A stretch of 21,136 nucleotides of DNA, taken from positions 12,621 to 33,756 of the forward strand of contig MNCI01003914.1 of the NCBI GenBank assembly GCA_015680685.1, read 5' to 3'. Position numbers and translations under genes: made by a program. Position 1 is the stretch's first letter. Each line of letters starts with the position of its first letter. Source of the stretch: Gnetum montanum (taxonomy: Eukaryota; Streptophyta; Gnetopsida; Gnetales; Gnetaceae). This document shows positions 8,688 to 19,211 of this stretch, in pieces. The notes below the pieces were generated by a model that had not been told where the DNA came from, did not search any database, and saw only the letters and a list, made by a program, of their open reading frames with translations.

Positions 8688-9449
8688 AATATCATGTTAC
8701 TTCTATCTCTCTCTATAAACTCACTAAATTTTTTGGAAGTTTATTTAGCACAATTATTACATAGTAAACTTTTCAACTTTTAAACTTGCTTATGTTTCTA
8801 CTTTGATAATAAACACTTTTAAGACACTAAAAAATTCATCCTCTAATTTAATTCAAAACACTTGCAAAATTATATGTTTGATCATTATTAATAAAAGTGA
8901 TAAAATATAAAGAATCGCTTGATGGATTTATGAAACTACAAATATCCAAAAAAATAATATCAAGCTTGTTTGTTTCTCTGCATCTCAATTTTTAAAATAG
9001 CATAATCTTTACAAAATTTTTTGAAAGTAACTATACATTTAGAAATGTAAAAATGATACCAAAATACCTTAATATTAAAATATAACCTAATTATTTGTGC
9101 CATAACTCAATATTGTCCTTTTGTTGTAATCGTATCTATTGAATCAATTTGTAAATCTACATTAACTATTAATGTATAAATTGTTAACCTTTTTTACTTT
9201 CAAAATACTTAAATTGCCTTTTCCTAATTTTCCATTGAATTATTTCTACATGGCATATGCAAATCTAAATCATCAAGTGGAAAAAGAATAAATATTTAAC
9301 CAGCTTCATGAACAATGATGTGTTAGCTTAGCAATAAGAGTCTAACAAGTTTGATTATAGTGAACAAAGCTAAGTTATTGATGAATATGAATAGAAAAAT
9401 TACCAATGCAATGGATCTATTACAGCCTTTGAGACATTTAATTTTTTTT

Positions 9450-9531
9450 CTCTTATATCCAAGAAATATGCTTTTTCTACCATCTTTAATTTTTGCATCC
9501 TTACTCTTATATCTAAGAAATATGCATTTTC
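9450..9531 (+). repeat. Imperfect tandem duplication, 54-bp period
   Basis: CTCTTATATCCAAGAAATAT (from 9450) recurs from 9504 as CTCTTATATCTAAGAAATAT, and each is followed by GC(T/A)TTTTC and a CATCT block. The short open frames here on both strands simply follow this duplication, for example FLRYKSKD and FLGYKRKK on the - strand. Confidence 0.75.
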
Positions 9532-9717
9532 CATCTCTTTCTTCAAACTTGTGCAACAATTATTTTAGAGTTTTGGCATTACATGTACAGCTAAAAATTT
9601 TTAAATAAATTCGATTACAAATCTATTTTTTGTCATTGTATAACATGGCCCACATCTAGGACCTACTTTCTTTGTAGAGAAATATGAAAAACATTATGGA
9701 TTTCATTTAATTTGAGT

Positions 9718-9930
9718 GATGAGGCTCATTGCTAGGTTACTAATAAATCCAAAAGGGCTTTAATGGATGTAAAGGAAAATGTAGTTTCATTATTACAAGT
9801 AATTTTGGATAATCCAAGCTACTTCCAAAGACAAATTGCAAAGGCACTTCATTAGTAGCTAGACAAAACCCCCAAGGATAAAATTATAAAGACAAACCCT
9901 ACCATCAAAACCAAGTATCAATTTTCTTGA
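9718..9930 (+). pseudogene. Possible decayed coding fragment, unidentified
   Basis: One frame of 71 codons starts DEAHC, then has an open run with KRALMDVKENVVSLLQVIL, NPSYFQRQIAKALH, two adjacent stops, and LDKTPKDKIIKTNP, closing with TGA at 9928-9930. The composition is more protein-like than the AT-rich DNA around it, and the frame continues with few stops afterwards. I do not recognise the family. It could be chance, or an exon-sized gene fragment. No start codon or splice site was assigned. Confidence 0.25.
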
Positions 9931-10602
9931 AAAATAATCCATTATGCAAAACACTTATTAGGTTACATCCTCTACCAAACTTTGTAAGGCTACATACACA
10001 AACCAATAGTTTTGTCATCAATTAAACCTCACATTAATACCACCTATTAGAAAATCAAACAATCATAATTACAATGTAGAGCATGAATAATTAACAAAAA
10101 ATTCAACTACACATCAAAAGCCATTGTAATGAAATATAATAAAAAAGAGACTCTAAAACCCTGACTACTAAGTTAGATAAATAATCAAATAATGCAATTT
10201 CATTGATCCTCATCACAATAAATACATGTTGCCTTTGTAGGAAGAAAAATATTTCCAAATCTATTTTTAGTTCTACTCATAATTTCCCTATTTTTTGAAA
10301 TCGTCTTCATGCATAATTTAGACCTTTAAATTTTCTTCTAAATCTTTTAAAAGCCATCTTCAAAATATTTAATGTTTAATAATTGCAAATATTAACATAA
10401 GCATGTAGAATCTAACAATGTTTCAAATGCTACTTAATAATTATTGATATTGTAATTCCTAACAAATCTAACTAAAAAATCAATTACTTGCAAATCAAAA
10501 TAATTAGGTGCTTCCTAAGTGGCATAGAAACCCTAGGTCCATGTTCAATTCTAGTGGAAATTTTATTGATTATGAGGGGTGGTAAACTCTAAATTCTACT
10601 AG

Positions 10603-10786
10603 GCTATGGATTTAAAAAGAGTTATGTATTTTTAAAAAATTCTGTAAAGGAATTGTAAAACTACTCTATTCAATAAATCCAACTATCGTAACTCTCCAAC
10701 AAACAAAATTAACTATAAAGTTATCCCATCTCAACATGCACAAAACTCAGTGATGAAACTGATGCTATGGATTTAAAAAAGAGTTA
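10603..10786 (+). repeat. Separated 24-bp direct repeat before LTR3
   Basis: GCTATGGATTTAAAAAGAGTTAT at 10603-10625 recurs at 10764-10786 with one extra A. The second copy ends seven bases before the proposed LTR3 start. It may be a small duplication, or be tied to the insertion that created LTR3. Confidence 0.7.
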
Positions 10787-10792
10787 TAAATT

Positions 10793-11645
10793 TGATGAAT
10801 CATTTTATAGACTACATCGATGTAGCCTTGTTGATGCATGGTTAGATGCATTGATGCAAATGCGTTGATGCAATGTTTATTCTTGCCTATATAAATACAT
10901 GTACCCATCGCATTTATGACATGTTAACTTAATAGAGTAGCTAAGTTCTTGTGGTTTTCTTCCACTAAAGTTAGAATATTTTCTGAGTGTCTATAGTAGG
11001 ACTTTAAGGATGGACAAATCCTTATTCAAGCATTAATGTACTTGAACACCTTGATGTAATGACAATAAAGACAAGATTCTTGAAATTCCTTGTAGCACTT
11101 AAGAATAGTTTAATGTTTCCATTCCTACACTTTATTACTTATGCATTTTACATTTATGTTCTTAGTTAATCAATACATTTAATAATAATAATACATAAAT
11201 ACGATCACCTTAAACATACCGTTAATGTTTAGTAATCTCAGTGGTGTTATCACTTGGTTTGTCTAGTAGCCTAACACTTAGTAACCCATCAATATTTATA
11301 ATGAGTTCAGGATGTTCATGGAAGGTGGGCCCTGATTTTTATGTTAGGATAGTTAGATTAAGATGTTAAATAGTTTATTAGTTAATTTATAATTTATTAC
11401 CTTTTTTTACACTTAGATTAAATCAAATAAAATATAAAATATACATAAAATTCACGTGCCTTAACTTACACTTAACCATACAAGTGAACTTACATAAGTG
11501 AAGCCAAGAAGAAAACGATTACGTCTCTAAGCCACTATCTTTGACCATGGGTGCATTTAGGGGCTAAGTGCATGAAATTTGACCAGATCGCTAGTGTAAT
11601 GCTTGTGATTTGTATGGTTGGGCATAGGGACTACCTATCAAATCA
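10793..11645 (+). repeat. LTR3 (subfamily 2)
   Basis: About 853 bp. The right end (ATCA, then T and the PBS) is well defined. The left end TGATGAAT is placed by comparison with LTR2. TATAAATA is at 10890-10897 and AATAAA at 11064-11069. The promoter-proximal GATATC motifs of the other LTRs are replaced by four GATGCA motifs between 10833 and 10872. The R/U5 part matches LTR2. Confidence 0.78.
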
Positions 11646-11646
11646 T

Positions 11647-11664
11647 TAGCACCATTGTCAGGGA
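11647..11664 (+). other. Primer-binding site of element C
   Basis: TAGCACCATTGTCAGGGA, one base after the LTR3 end. It differs from the tRNA-Asp complement at five positions, all C/G to T/A transitions, and it shares three of them with the element A site. Confidence 0.8.
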
Positions 11665-11795
11665 CATGGTCTAGCTAAGTGCACTACATAGAAAATATAG
11701 TGAAACCATCCAACGACGTTGTAAAGGAAAACTAACACTAAACCATTAAGATACATAATAATAACAAATGCACACTATTTTAAACAATCACTAAT

Positions 11796-14193
11796 ATGGA
11801 TTCTTCTTGTAAGGAAGATTCTCCACTACCATTCACAAGTGGATCTAATTAAAGGAAAGAAGGCCAAAAAATGCAAGTGACCTAATAGTTTCACATTATT
11901 TATACCCATCATGATCCTTACACTCTAGATTTCACCTTCATCCTACATTTGGACAAGCAACTACAATGGAGGGATATAGAAGACAACATCGTGTTGCCTC
12001 TGAATCGATCTATTGTTGCGATGTTGTTGAACAATCTTATCAAGTTTGGCATCATTGGACTTAATGTTGAGTATGAGGTTCAAGATAATCTCTATTAGGA
12101 TTATCACCCCATAGAGGCCCAATAGAAGAAAGATTGGCAAATGGAAGCTCAATATGAGGCTTTAAAGGGTAAAAGATTTCCTACCCACTTGTTACTACAA
12201 ACACACAAATAAGGTAAGGACTTCTTTTCAAGTACCTTCCAATACACAGATTCTCCTCCTCTCTTTGATGGGGAGACCCTTAACCAACAATTGCAATTAA
12301 CTGTGGACAATCTTGGTGATAGGAAGAATGGATCTTAAGATCAAGGGACTTCAAAAGATGGTAACCATGGTCATTCATCCAGAGGCAAGGGTAGTGAAAA
12401 GCACTAGGATAGATATAAACATGGTGACTAGGGTAGGGACCAAAAAATAGGAGGCTATACGCATTGTTCTGGTGCTAATTATCCTTCCTCTTCACCTTCA
12501 TCATCATCATCATCATGTTTCTCCTCTAACTTCGACAAGAGAAGCAGAGGTCAGGACCACAGAAAGAGCAACAAAGATCATGATGGAGATGAATGGTGAA
12601 ATAGGGATGATTGCAGATCTTGTTGAGACAACAAGGACCAAAGGCATGAACAATAGCAAGAGGAAGAACATTATAAAGAACGAAGGCATAGTAGAACTCA
12701 TCGTAGGCATCATCGCTATGACAAGGGCCACAGAGACCGCTACAACTATGATGAGCCTCTATTAGCTAAAAGAAATATGTTGAATATTTCAAAGGCTATT
12801 ATAATTTCCACTAAACACTTGAAGGATAGCCACATTAAATGACTAGATATGAACAATATCCCCAAGTTTGACAAAGGATATAATTCATCCACAAAATCAT
12901 TTGCAAGCCTTCCATGATGCCTGTGCCTTGTAAAATGTGGAGAACAAATGGCAAAAGTTGAAACTATTTCTAAGAGCACTCATAAAGGAAGTAGAAACCT
13001 AGTATAAGTCCTTGGAACTAGAATCTATTTGGTAATGGAGTACGATGTTAGAGTTGTTTAATGAAAAATACCAAATGTACTCTAGAGTGTCCAATTTTAG
13101 GAGGCAAATCCAATGCTAGAAACAAGACACTCATGAGTCCTTAGATGTAGCCATGGGTAGGTACTACTCTTTGTTCCACTAATGCCCAGGCCATAGATAC
13201 TCCCAAGGGGATTAATTGTGGCATATCATTGATGGGCTTAGAACTAAAATAAAGAGAACCCCTGGGGTCTATGCCCAAGGAAGACTTTCTAAGCTAAGGG
13301 CTCATTAAATTCAAAGGCTCATTGAGTAAGTGGAAAAAGAGGAAGGAGAGCTGAAAAATGGAAAAGTGCAAAGAATATAATAGAGATCCCTCCATTCACA
13401 AGAGTGAGGTTTTTTTCTATAAGAATGAGGAGGAGGCACCACTTGATGAAGTAATGCAAAGAAAAGCCATGGCAATCCAAAAATTGTTTACTAAAATATC
13501 AGCTAAATTCCAAATTGCTCTGAAGATTGCAAAGGAACATAGAGATCAAGAAGGTAGTGGTTGTGAAAAAAGGAAGAAGAAGGAGGCTGAACAAGAGTAT
13601 CACAAAGATAAGGACAAAGCTATAGCAATAGAGGAGGTTGCAAATTCAAAATCTAATGATGATGGGTATAACATTTGTCAATACAAAAATCCTAAGGGAT
13701 ATTACCCTGTATTGTCACACTTACAAGAATTTGGGATATATGCTTTAAATCCTATATTGGCAAAATGACAAGCACCCAAGGGGTTGTCTTATCCACAAAG
13801 CACCTATCAGCAGCAATTCCACTAATAAGCTTACTATTTGAGTGGAGTGTTGCCTCAATCTCAAGAATAGTACTAACAATGGAAACATCCATAGTCATGG
13901 GAGATGCCACCTACAAGGTAGTAGTACCTTTATCACTAACCTAATCTTTATGGGTACTACGTTCAACAGCTAGTCTCTCCATGTGACTCTTCTAGTCATG
14001 CTTCCTTCCCACACAACTACTACCCTTTAGAGTACTGCAAAGTGCCTTCTCTAAGAGGAGAGTTCCCATTCCTTTATATCCTCCTCAACATCCATCCATC
14101 CTACACCACCATCATCAACTCCTCTACCACCTATTTCGTCCATGCAGGGTGAGATACCTACCTAGCCATATCAAACAAACATTACAAGGGTAG
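11796..14193 (+). pseudogene. gag: gag pseudogene of element C, with extra N-terminal region
   Basis: ATG at 11796 opens one frame that can be followed for about 800 bp with nine or ten in-frame stops and no frameshift. Most stops are TAG or TAA where CAG or CAA is likely ancestral. This part, about 250 codons, includes LNRSIVAMLLNNLIKFGIIG, DSPPLFDGE, a Ser-rich run (TCA codons at 12497-12514) and an Arg/His/Asp-rich run (RRHHRYDKGHRDRYNYDEPLLA). Element A has only about 70 codons before its matching Arg/His-rich run, so C carries an extension or A a deletion. The Retrotrans_gag-like core follows (about 12850-13300: LELFNEKYQ, MGRYYSLF, HIIDGL), then an open linker (13358-13768) with variant knuckle YNICQYKNPKG, then a Ser/Pro/Thr-rich tail cut at 14193. 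Confidence 0.8.
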
Positions 14194-14987
14194 TGATGAG
14201 TGGTGAGGTACCCCTACACTCAACCATACGAATACGAGTGTTTCATGCATGATCAGGTCGAACTCTATAGACAGACTAGTTGTGGTATCCAAAAAGTTAC
14301 TCATAGATCGTAGTTTGCTATCTTCCCAAACTTACTTGTATTGTCATGGTTGTATGGTTAAGTAAGCTTGAGGTATATGATTTTTATAGATTTTGTATTT
14401 TCTTATGTCTTCTACTAATAAAGGAGAGGGAGAGAGAACTAAGTGGCTAACTTATGTTAACTATTCATTAATTAAGTTCTAAATGTTCCTAACACCAGTA
14501 TCCATTCCCACTTGCCGTACACATCCTAAACTAGTGCAACGCTACTGGGATTACCAAACGCTAATCATTACTAGGTTACCAAGCGCTACACACATGCTCG
14601 AAGCGGTCGTACTTAGTGTATTTAACTAAGGGGGTTGAAGGTTGAGAGAGATATTAATTAACTAGGAAAGAATTAAACAATAATTAATTACTAATTAGCT
14701 TAATTTGTATGCTACAAGGTTTATCATAAAGTTCGTCTTTATTATCGTACAAAAAATTGTGCTCTGGTACAAATTGCTCGAATAAATATCCATTCACTAT
14801 ATGACTCCTACTGCGGGCACACAGAAATAATTCTAACTTAAAAATGACTAAACTGCAAGAATCTGGCTAAGGGTCTAAGTCTAACAATGTGGAACCAAGG
14901 GTGCTACCTCTTATTTATAGAAGATGAGGTAGGATGCGAGATCACGTGGCAGATGCGATATCATGTACGTGATATCGCGGCTCATCA
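14194..14987 (-). repeat. LTR4 of element D
   Basis: 794 bp. On the - strand it begins TGATGAG after the tract ATGGGGGTA and ends CCACTCATCA at 14194. It has two inverted GATATC-type motifs (14957-14977), TATAAATA within 14911-14920 and AATAAA at 14738-14743. What follows the end on the - strand is element C gag and not a PBS, so this is the outer 3' LTR of the block. Confidence 0.87.
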
Positions 14988-15277
14988 TACCCCCATGACT
15001 GAATGAAAACTTGTCCTCGAGTTCCTTACAAAATATTGGGAAGGTATGGGATTATTGACTTGAATGAAACTAATGGTGAATGGGATGACGTGTGAACTAA
15101 TCAATCATTACAATACATAACAATATTAGTGTTCATGACTACAAGAATGGACACTATACACAATTGACATCTAGCCTTATTTGGCAGTTGAGAGAGAAGA
15201 GAGAGAGAGAAAAGAAGAAGACATGTTGTTGTTGATGCCAAGATTGCGCCTTCCGTTATCCATGTATAACCATGCCA
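14988..15277 (-). other. 3' untranslated region and polypurine tract of element D
   Basis: On the - strand it carries GTCAATAATCCCATACC, then CTCGAGGACAAGTTTTCATT, then the polypurine tract next to LTR4. The frame through this block reads NSRTSFHSVMGV and stops at the LTR edge. A GA microsatellite sits at 15190-15220. No gene seen. Confidence 0.7.
15190..15220 (+). repeat. (GA)n microsatellite
   Basis: An imperfect GA run grading into GAA, in the 3' untranslated part of element D. Confidence 0.85.
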
Positions 15278-15364
15278 TCAGTCTTGTTCCTTGCACAACT
15301 GTTCCAACACCAATCCATCCTGAGTGTTTCCTCCAGATCTAGTCCATTGCTGTATGATTGCCAT
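15278..15364 (-). pseudogene. ORF2 remnant of element D
   Basis: A 28-codon frame beginning MAIIQQWTR directly after the conserved candidate splice acceptor GTGTGCAG, ending in TGA at 15278-15280. Only the position and the ATGGC start agree with ORF2 of A and E. The conserved core (EFSPKA, LGETYQFWHN) is absent between here and the polypurine tract, so nearly all of ORF2 has been deleted or replaced. Not functional as far as can be seen. Confidence 0.4.
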
Positions 15365-15424
15365 CTGCACACACAACATAGTCACATATGAGCAAGGATA
15401 AGTAAATCACAATATAGTTGATAC
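15365..15424 (-). other. Candidate mini-intron before ORF2, element D
   Basis: 60 nt on the - strand, from CAAG/GTATCA to a pyrimidine/G-rich end GTTGTGTGTGCAG directly before ATGG. This copy has the best acceptor of the three. The branch-point candidate (TACTTAT) is weaker than in E. Confidence 0.5.
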
Positions 15425-16871
15425 CTTGCCTCAGTGTAAGGTCCATTGGCTAAGTTGTGATATGGCTAATACGGATTCTAGAGATATAACATTGTGACTA
15501 CCCAAGGTGTAGGGGTTAGGAAAATTGAGAAAATTGTACCAGGGCCCCCATAACTAAGAGCGATCCTCTAGTAGCGATAGAATGGAAAAATATAAGGAAT
15601 AAGAAAGATGAAGAAAACGAAACAACGACAACACCAATAAAATGGATGTCAGAGATGGGAATGAACAAAACAAATGTTGATGGCAGCAATGTTTAAGGAA
15701 AAGAAGTTAACTTGTGCACAAAATAGAAGTGCTAGTGGGTCCTTCCCAAAGCAGGCTCATGCCCTTGATGCCCTGACAATCCCACATTCAAAGAGTCCAT
15801 AGGCTCTGGAAATGTCATTTGGAAGCAAGAGTTAAAGTCTTAACCACAAGAATTCACCAAAAAGAAAACAATGCATCAACCAAAATATAGATTACTGATA
15901 CAACTGGCAATGAGGTGGAAGATGGAGAAAGAATGATGAGGAGAAGATAATGGAATGTAGTCCCAAGAACAAGGTGGTGTACAGCCCCTTGTGTATGTAT
16001 GGTTAATGTAACTAAGTAGATCTCATTCCAAATCCAGCCTCAAACAATCCACATCCAGTGACTTCACATTAATACACTTGGCCAATATATCCACCTGAAG
16101 TAACAAGAATGCTTTTGCCAAAGAGTCACCACCATTCCGAGGAAATGAGAAAAGGAAAGTTAGGAAGCCAGAGAGGGTCTTAGTTAGAGGGAACATGTTT
16201 TTTTAGTTCCATAATCAGTGCTTGTAGCCCATATGATTATTTTGTCTAAGGGATGTGCTTTGAATTCTCACTATTTTTTGTATGTTGTTTTTTTTTTGCA
16301 TAAGAACCACACCATTCAAAGACTTATTTTTATTAGCTCAGCTTCCTGAAAATGGAGCAACGTTGGAATGGTAAGGAAAACTCAAGAAGAAAACATCCAA
16401 GCACCCAAGAGAATAGCTAGCACAAATGCATTAAATTCCTTTGAAGTCACACCCTTTTTAGTCCTTGAGTCCTTCTTTAGTTTGAGAAATTCCCAGTCAC
16501 CAATTCATTAATAGTTTTATTATTAGAGAAGGGGACTGCACAATTCCAAGCCAAGAGAGACCATAAAAATTCATGGATGCATGGATGATGTGGACTCATC
16601 GCCTGTTATATCAAAAGAACCATACCTTCGTATCATCATTATAACTCAAAGGTAAAAACCAAACATTAGCAATTAATATAATACAGTTCATACCACCATC
16701 ATGAGCACTTATTAGGTGATGAATCTAACAAAATAAAAACAATAAACAAGGACAAAAAAAAAACAAAAATAAAAACAAAAACAAAACAAACAGTCACACA
16801 AAGAAATGAGAAAGTATAACGATGTTGCAAAACAAAAAAGTTGTAAAATTAGAGAAAATGAAAAATATTTA
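15425..16871 (-). other. Middle region of element D, no gene supported
   Basis: Collinear with the middle region of element A. An AT-rich tract (16735-16870) follows the gag stop. A GGGTGTGACTTCAAAGG block near 16440 matches A near 4860. GCTTTGGGAAGGACCCACT near 15745 matches A near 5599 and copy E near 20840. The stretch between these is more diverged than between A and E. No open frame here has family support. Confidence 0.6.
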
Positions 16872-18207
16872 TTAATCCTGCTTGTTATTAGAATGAGGGA
16901 TATATCCCCCATAACTAAATGGTTGAGCATGGCAAGGATTAATAAATGAAATATGAGGATCCTTACATGTTGGAAATATTGAAACTTGGTCATACTTACC
17001 CCATTGGGGTTCACACACCTGATTATAGTAAGCATAGTGGGGCAATTTATAAGATGTGGTTCCCTAGTAAGGAGTTGACCCACTATGATACTTGAGACCA
17101 TAAGATGGTATGCAAGGATCGGGATGTCACTCTCCATGGTTGTATTCATTGGGCATATGGTTGTTGGAGTGTTAATTGGTGGCCCTAATGAAGTGACACG
17201 AGGCATTGGGTTCGAAGAGAAGGATGCACCACAGTGTTGGACTTATGCTGAGTTGGAGAATGTAGTGGCCTTGAAACTGTGTTGTCCCTTCCTACGATCA
17301 TATCTAAAGAAGGGATGCTTTTGATGTCGATGAGGTCTCTCACTGCTGTTGGAAATAGTAGCATAAGTAACATTCGTGGGTTGTTGTTGTGGTGTAGACA
17401 CTTCAGGAATAGTTGGTGGCAATGTAAAAGGAGAGAAAGGATGAGAATGTTGAAATTTAGAAGAACTGTAAGGTACACAAGGTGGTGGTTGTGTTGAAGA
17501 CATGGGCTAATAGTATTGAGGAGAATGATAATGCAGTGAGATAGAGTATGTTGACCTAGTTGGGAAAACAGGATGTTGAACTAGATAAGCATTTAGATTT
17601 GGATGATATGAAGGGTGTCTCCAGTTTAGGGGTGGCTTCCCCCATGATTGGGATTGTTGCCATTGTGATCAAACATAGTATCTCTGTATGAACTCTGAGT
17701 GTAACGTGCTTCCCCACTACTCATATAAATGTAACAAGATTGGGCATTGGCCCTTGGGGTGATCGTACAAGCAAATGTTGCATTCATACATATGATTGGA
17801 AGTTGAGCCCTTATCTTCCTCATCCCTTCTTTTCGATTGTCTAATGATACGTTGTCTTGCTTCTCGAGTTGTCAAAACTCTATCTCCAATAATATCAATA
17901 TATTCTCCACACTTTTTATACATCCATTCCAACATCGTTCTAATCTTTGCCTCAACTTTCTCTAATGATTGTTGTACTGGAAAAGATGGTTCTTCCTCCT
18001 TGAGATAGGTTGATTTCTCCTTTTTATGATCATGGACCTTTGTTAAGTTGAGATTTTGGTCCTGTTGATGTTTTTCAACACTCTCCCATCTAGCCATTTC
18101 TCCTTCTTCTTTTGCTACTTGCATAATAAGCTCTTGGAATTGATGGGTTCGTAGTTCGTATAGTTGACCTTGGGCATACATCCATAGGGTTTCTCTTGTT
18201 GCAACAT
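16872..18207 (-). pseudogene. gag: gag pseudogene of element D, N-terminus missing
   Basis: Begins in the middle of gag, at TRETLWMYAQGQLYELRTH, directly at the LTR5 end. An open frame of 181 codons (17717-18262) starts inside LTR5 and runs across the junction. It holds the linker (KEEGEMARWESV, HKKEKSTYLKEEE), a predicted helical stretch near LEKVEAKIRTMLEWMYKKC, and the variant knuckle CNICLYDHPKGQCP. After stops at 17717 and shortly beyond, the same frame continues through the Pro/Tyr/His/Ser-rich tail (QPPPCVPYSS, QPTNVTYATI) to about 17243. A frameshift then leads to the C-terminus SYGGYIPHSNNKQD with its stop at 16872-16874. The PBS, the N-terminal region and the Retrotrans_gag core are deleted. 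It is otherwise the least damaged gag tail in the window. Confidence 0.8.
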
Positions 18208-19028
18208 TGATGAGTGGTGAGGTATCCCTACACTCAACCATACGAATACGAGCATTACACACGTGATCCGGTCGAACTCCGCAGACGGGCTATTTGTGGC
18301 ATCTAGATAGTTAACCTTAAGTCGTAGTTCACTGTCTTCCCACCTAGACTAGTATTATCTTTGTCGTATATGGTTTAGTCCAGAGTGAGGTGTATGATGG
18401 GTTTCTAATCTAATGCTACTACTAAAGGCAATGGAAAGTAATATTAACTAAGCTAGGAGAGAAGGGTGAGAGAATCTAAACTAGCCTAAGTGCAATGAGC
18501 ATCTATTCCTTGATTATCCGTACACATCTTGGACTTCATGCATGACTACCACTGGGATTACCAAATGCAGATCCAAGGTACGCTACTGGGTTACCAAGTA
18601 GTCACACTTAAATGCTCGTAATCAAGTCATACTCATTCCGCATTTAGCATGAGTTTAAGGGTGAGAGATATTAACTAAGAAAGTAGTAAATAACAATTAA
18701 TTAAATGATTAAACTAATTGAATGTTGCAATGATGAAGTAATCTCGATCTTTATTGTTGGTCATGTGCATGTCCAAGTACATCACACTCGAATAAAGGAT
18801 GTCGTACAATTACATTCACCACACTGTGGGCATACACAGAGAGGAAAAGGGTTGAGAGAAAGAAATGAAAACACTATAAACTAACTGACTCTAAAACTGA
18901 CTTATTGGATCTATCTATCTCTTATTTATAGATGAGGAGACAGGCCGTGATATCATGTCAGCTATGATATCGCGAATGCGATCTCGCAAGTGCGATATCA
19001 TGGCTGTTAGCAAATTCATGACTCATCA
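18208..19028 (-). repeat. LTR5, shared between copy E and element D
   Basis: 821 bp. On the - strand it begins TGATGAGT and ends ACTCATCA, an 8-bp perfect terminal inverted repeat. It has GATATC-type motifs at 18951-19001, TATAAATA within 18921-18931, AATAAA at 18750-18755, and paired TTGGTAAYCC motifs near 18553-18602. Its right neighbour is the polypurine tract of copy E and its left neighbour is gag of element D, so one LTR serves two head-to-tail copies. Confidence 0.88.
18921..19001 (-). promoter_or_regulatory. U3 promoter of LTR5
   Basis: TATAAATA preceded within 80 bp by three GATATC motifs and one GATCTC variant, arranged as inverted neighbours. This is the clearest example of the arrangement shared with LTR4 and the palindrome at 20475-20496. 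Confidence 0.6.
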
Positions 19029-19211
19029 TACCCCCACAACTGAATGAAAACTCATCCTCTAGTTAAAGTGAGAACAAGCTCCATTGATTACACAATGGAT
19101 AGGTATGGGCTTATTGACTGGCTAGAATGGATTCATGCCGTAGTGTGGAGTCAGAACAAAATTAAGACACAACACAAAAGAAAATCCTATGATTACAAAA
19201 TTGGATGGAAC
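19029..19211 (-). other. 3' untranslated region and polypurine tract of copy E
   Basis: On the - strand: CCAATTTTGTAATC, CAATAAGCCCATACC, CTAGAGGATGAGTTTTCATT and the tract GTGGGGGTA against the LTR5 start. It matches the corresponding parts of copies 0, A and D. Confidence 0.72.

Larger units (their letters stand above)
8688..10792 (+). other. AT-rich spacer without recognised genes
   Basis: Clearly more AT-rich than the rest, dominated by short A and T runs. I see no LTR, PBS, gag or ORF2 motif. It holds a 54-bp tandem duplication, a separated 24-bp direct repeat and one stretch (9718-9930) that reads like decayed coding sequence. It may be the host DNA into which the elements inserted, or the worn interior of another element between LTR2 and LTR3. 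Confidence 0.5.
10793..14193 (+). mobile_element. Element C: 5' half of a related retrotransposon, interrupted
   Basis: LTR3, a PBS and a gag pseudogene in the same order as element A, then an abrupt stop at 14193 where LTR4 of the opposite-strand block begins. The cut falls in the Pro-rich gag tail, in a QTNIT motif that A has as QPTNIT and D as QPTNVT. The rest of C should therefore lie beyond the right end of the window. GATTTAAAAAAGAG just upstream of LTR3 is purine-rich but not the family polypurine tract. Confidence 0.75.
14194..19028 (-). mobile_element. Element D: same family, opposite strand
   Basis: Read on the - strand: LTR5, truncated gag, T-rich tract, middle region, mini-intron, 28-codon ORF2 remnant, 3' untranslated region, polypurine tract, LTR4. 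The PBS and the first half of gag are missing at the LTR5 junction. The flanking LTRs (821 and 794 bp) are related but visibly diverged in U3 and R. No pol was recognised. Its left end lies inside the gag of element C. Confidence 0.8.

Noticed and set aside
9323-9608. Overlapping open frames on both strands in the AT-rich spacer
   Set aside because: They follow the 54-bp tandem duplication and low-complexity AT-rich sequence; no conserved motif supports either.
8688-10792. The AT-rich stretch as the interior of an element between LTR2 and LTR3
   Set aside because: The LTRs are of one subfamily, but there is no good PBS after LTR2 and no family polypurine tract before LTR3. It is left open as unproven.
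12472-12765. Frame with a polyhistidine run
   Set aside because: The run is the CAT phase of a TCA repeat that encodes serines in the true gag frame.
16712-17206. 164-codon - strand frame with hydrophobic C-terminus
   Set aside because: It is shifted against the gag C-terminus SYGGYIPHSNNKQD; the hydrophobic part is the translated T-rich tract after the gag stop.
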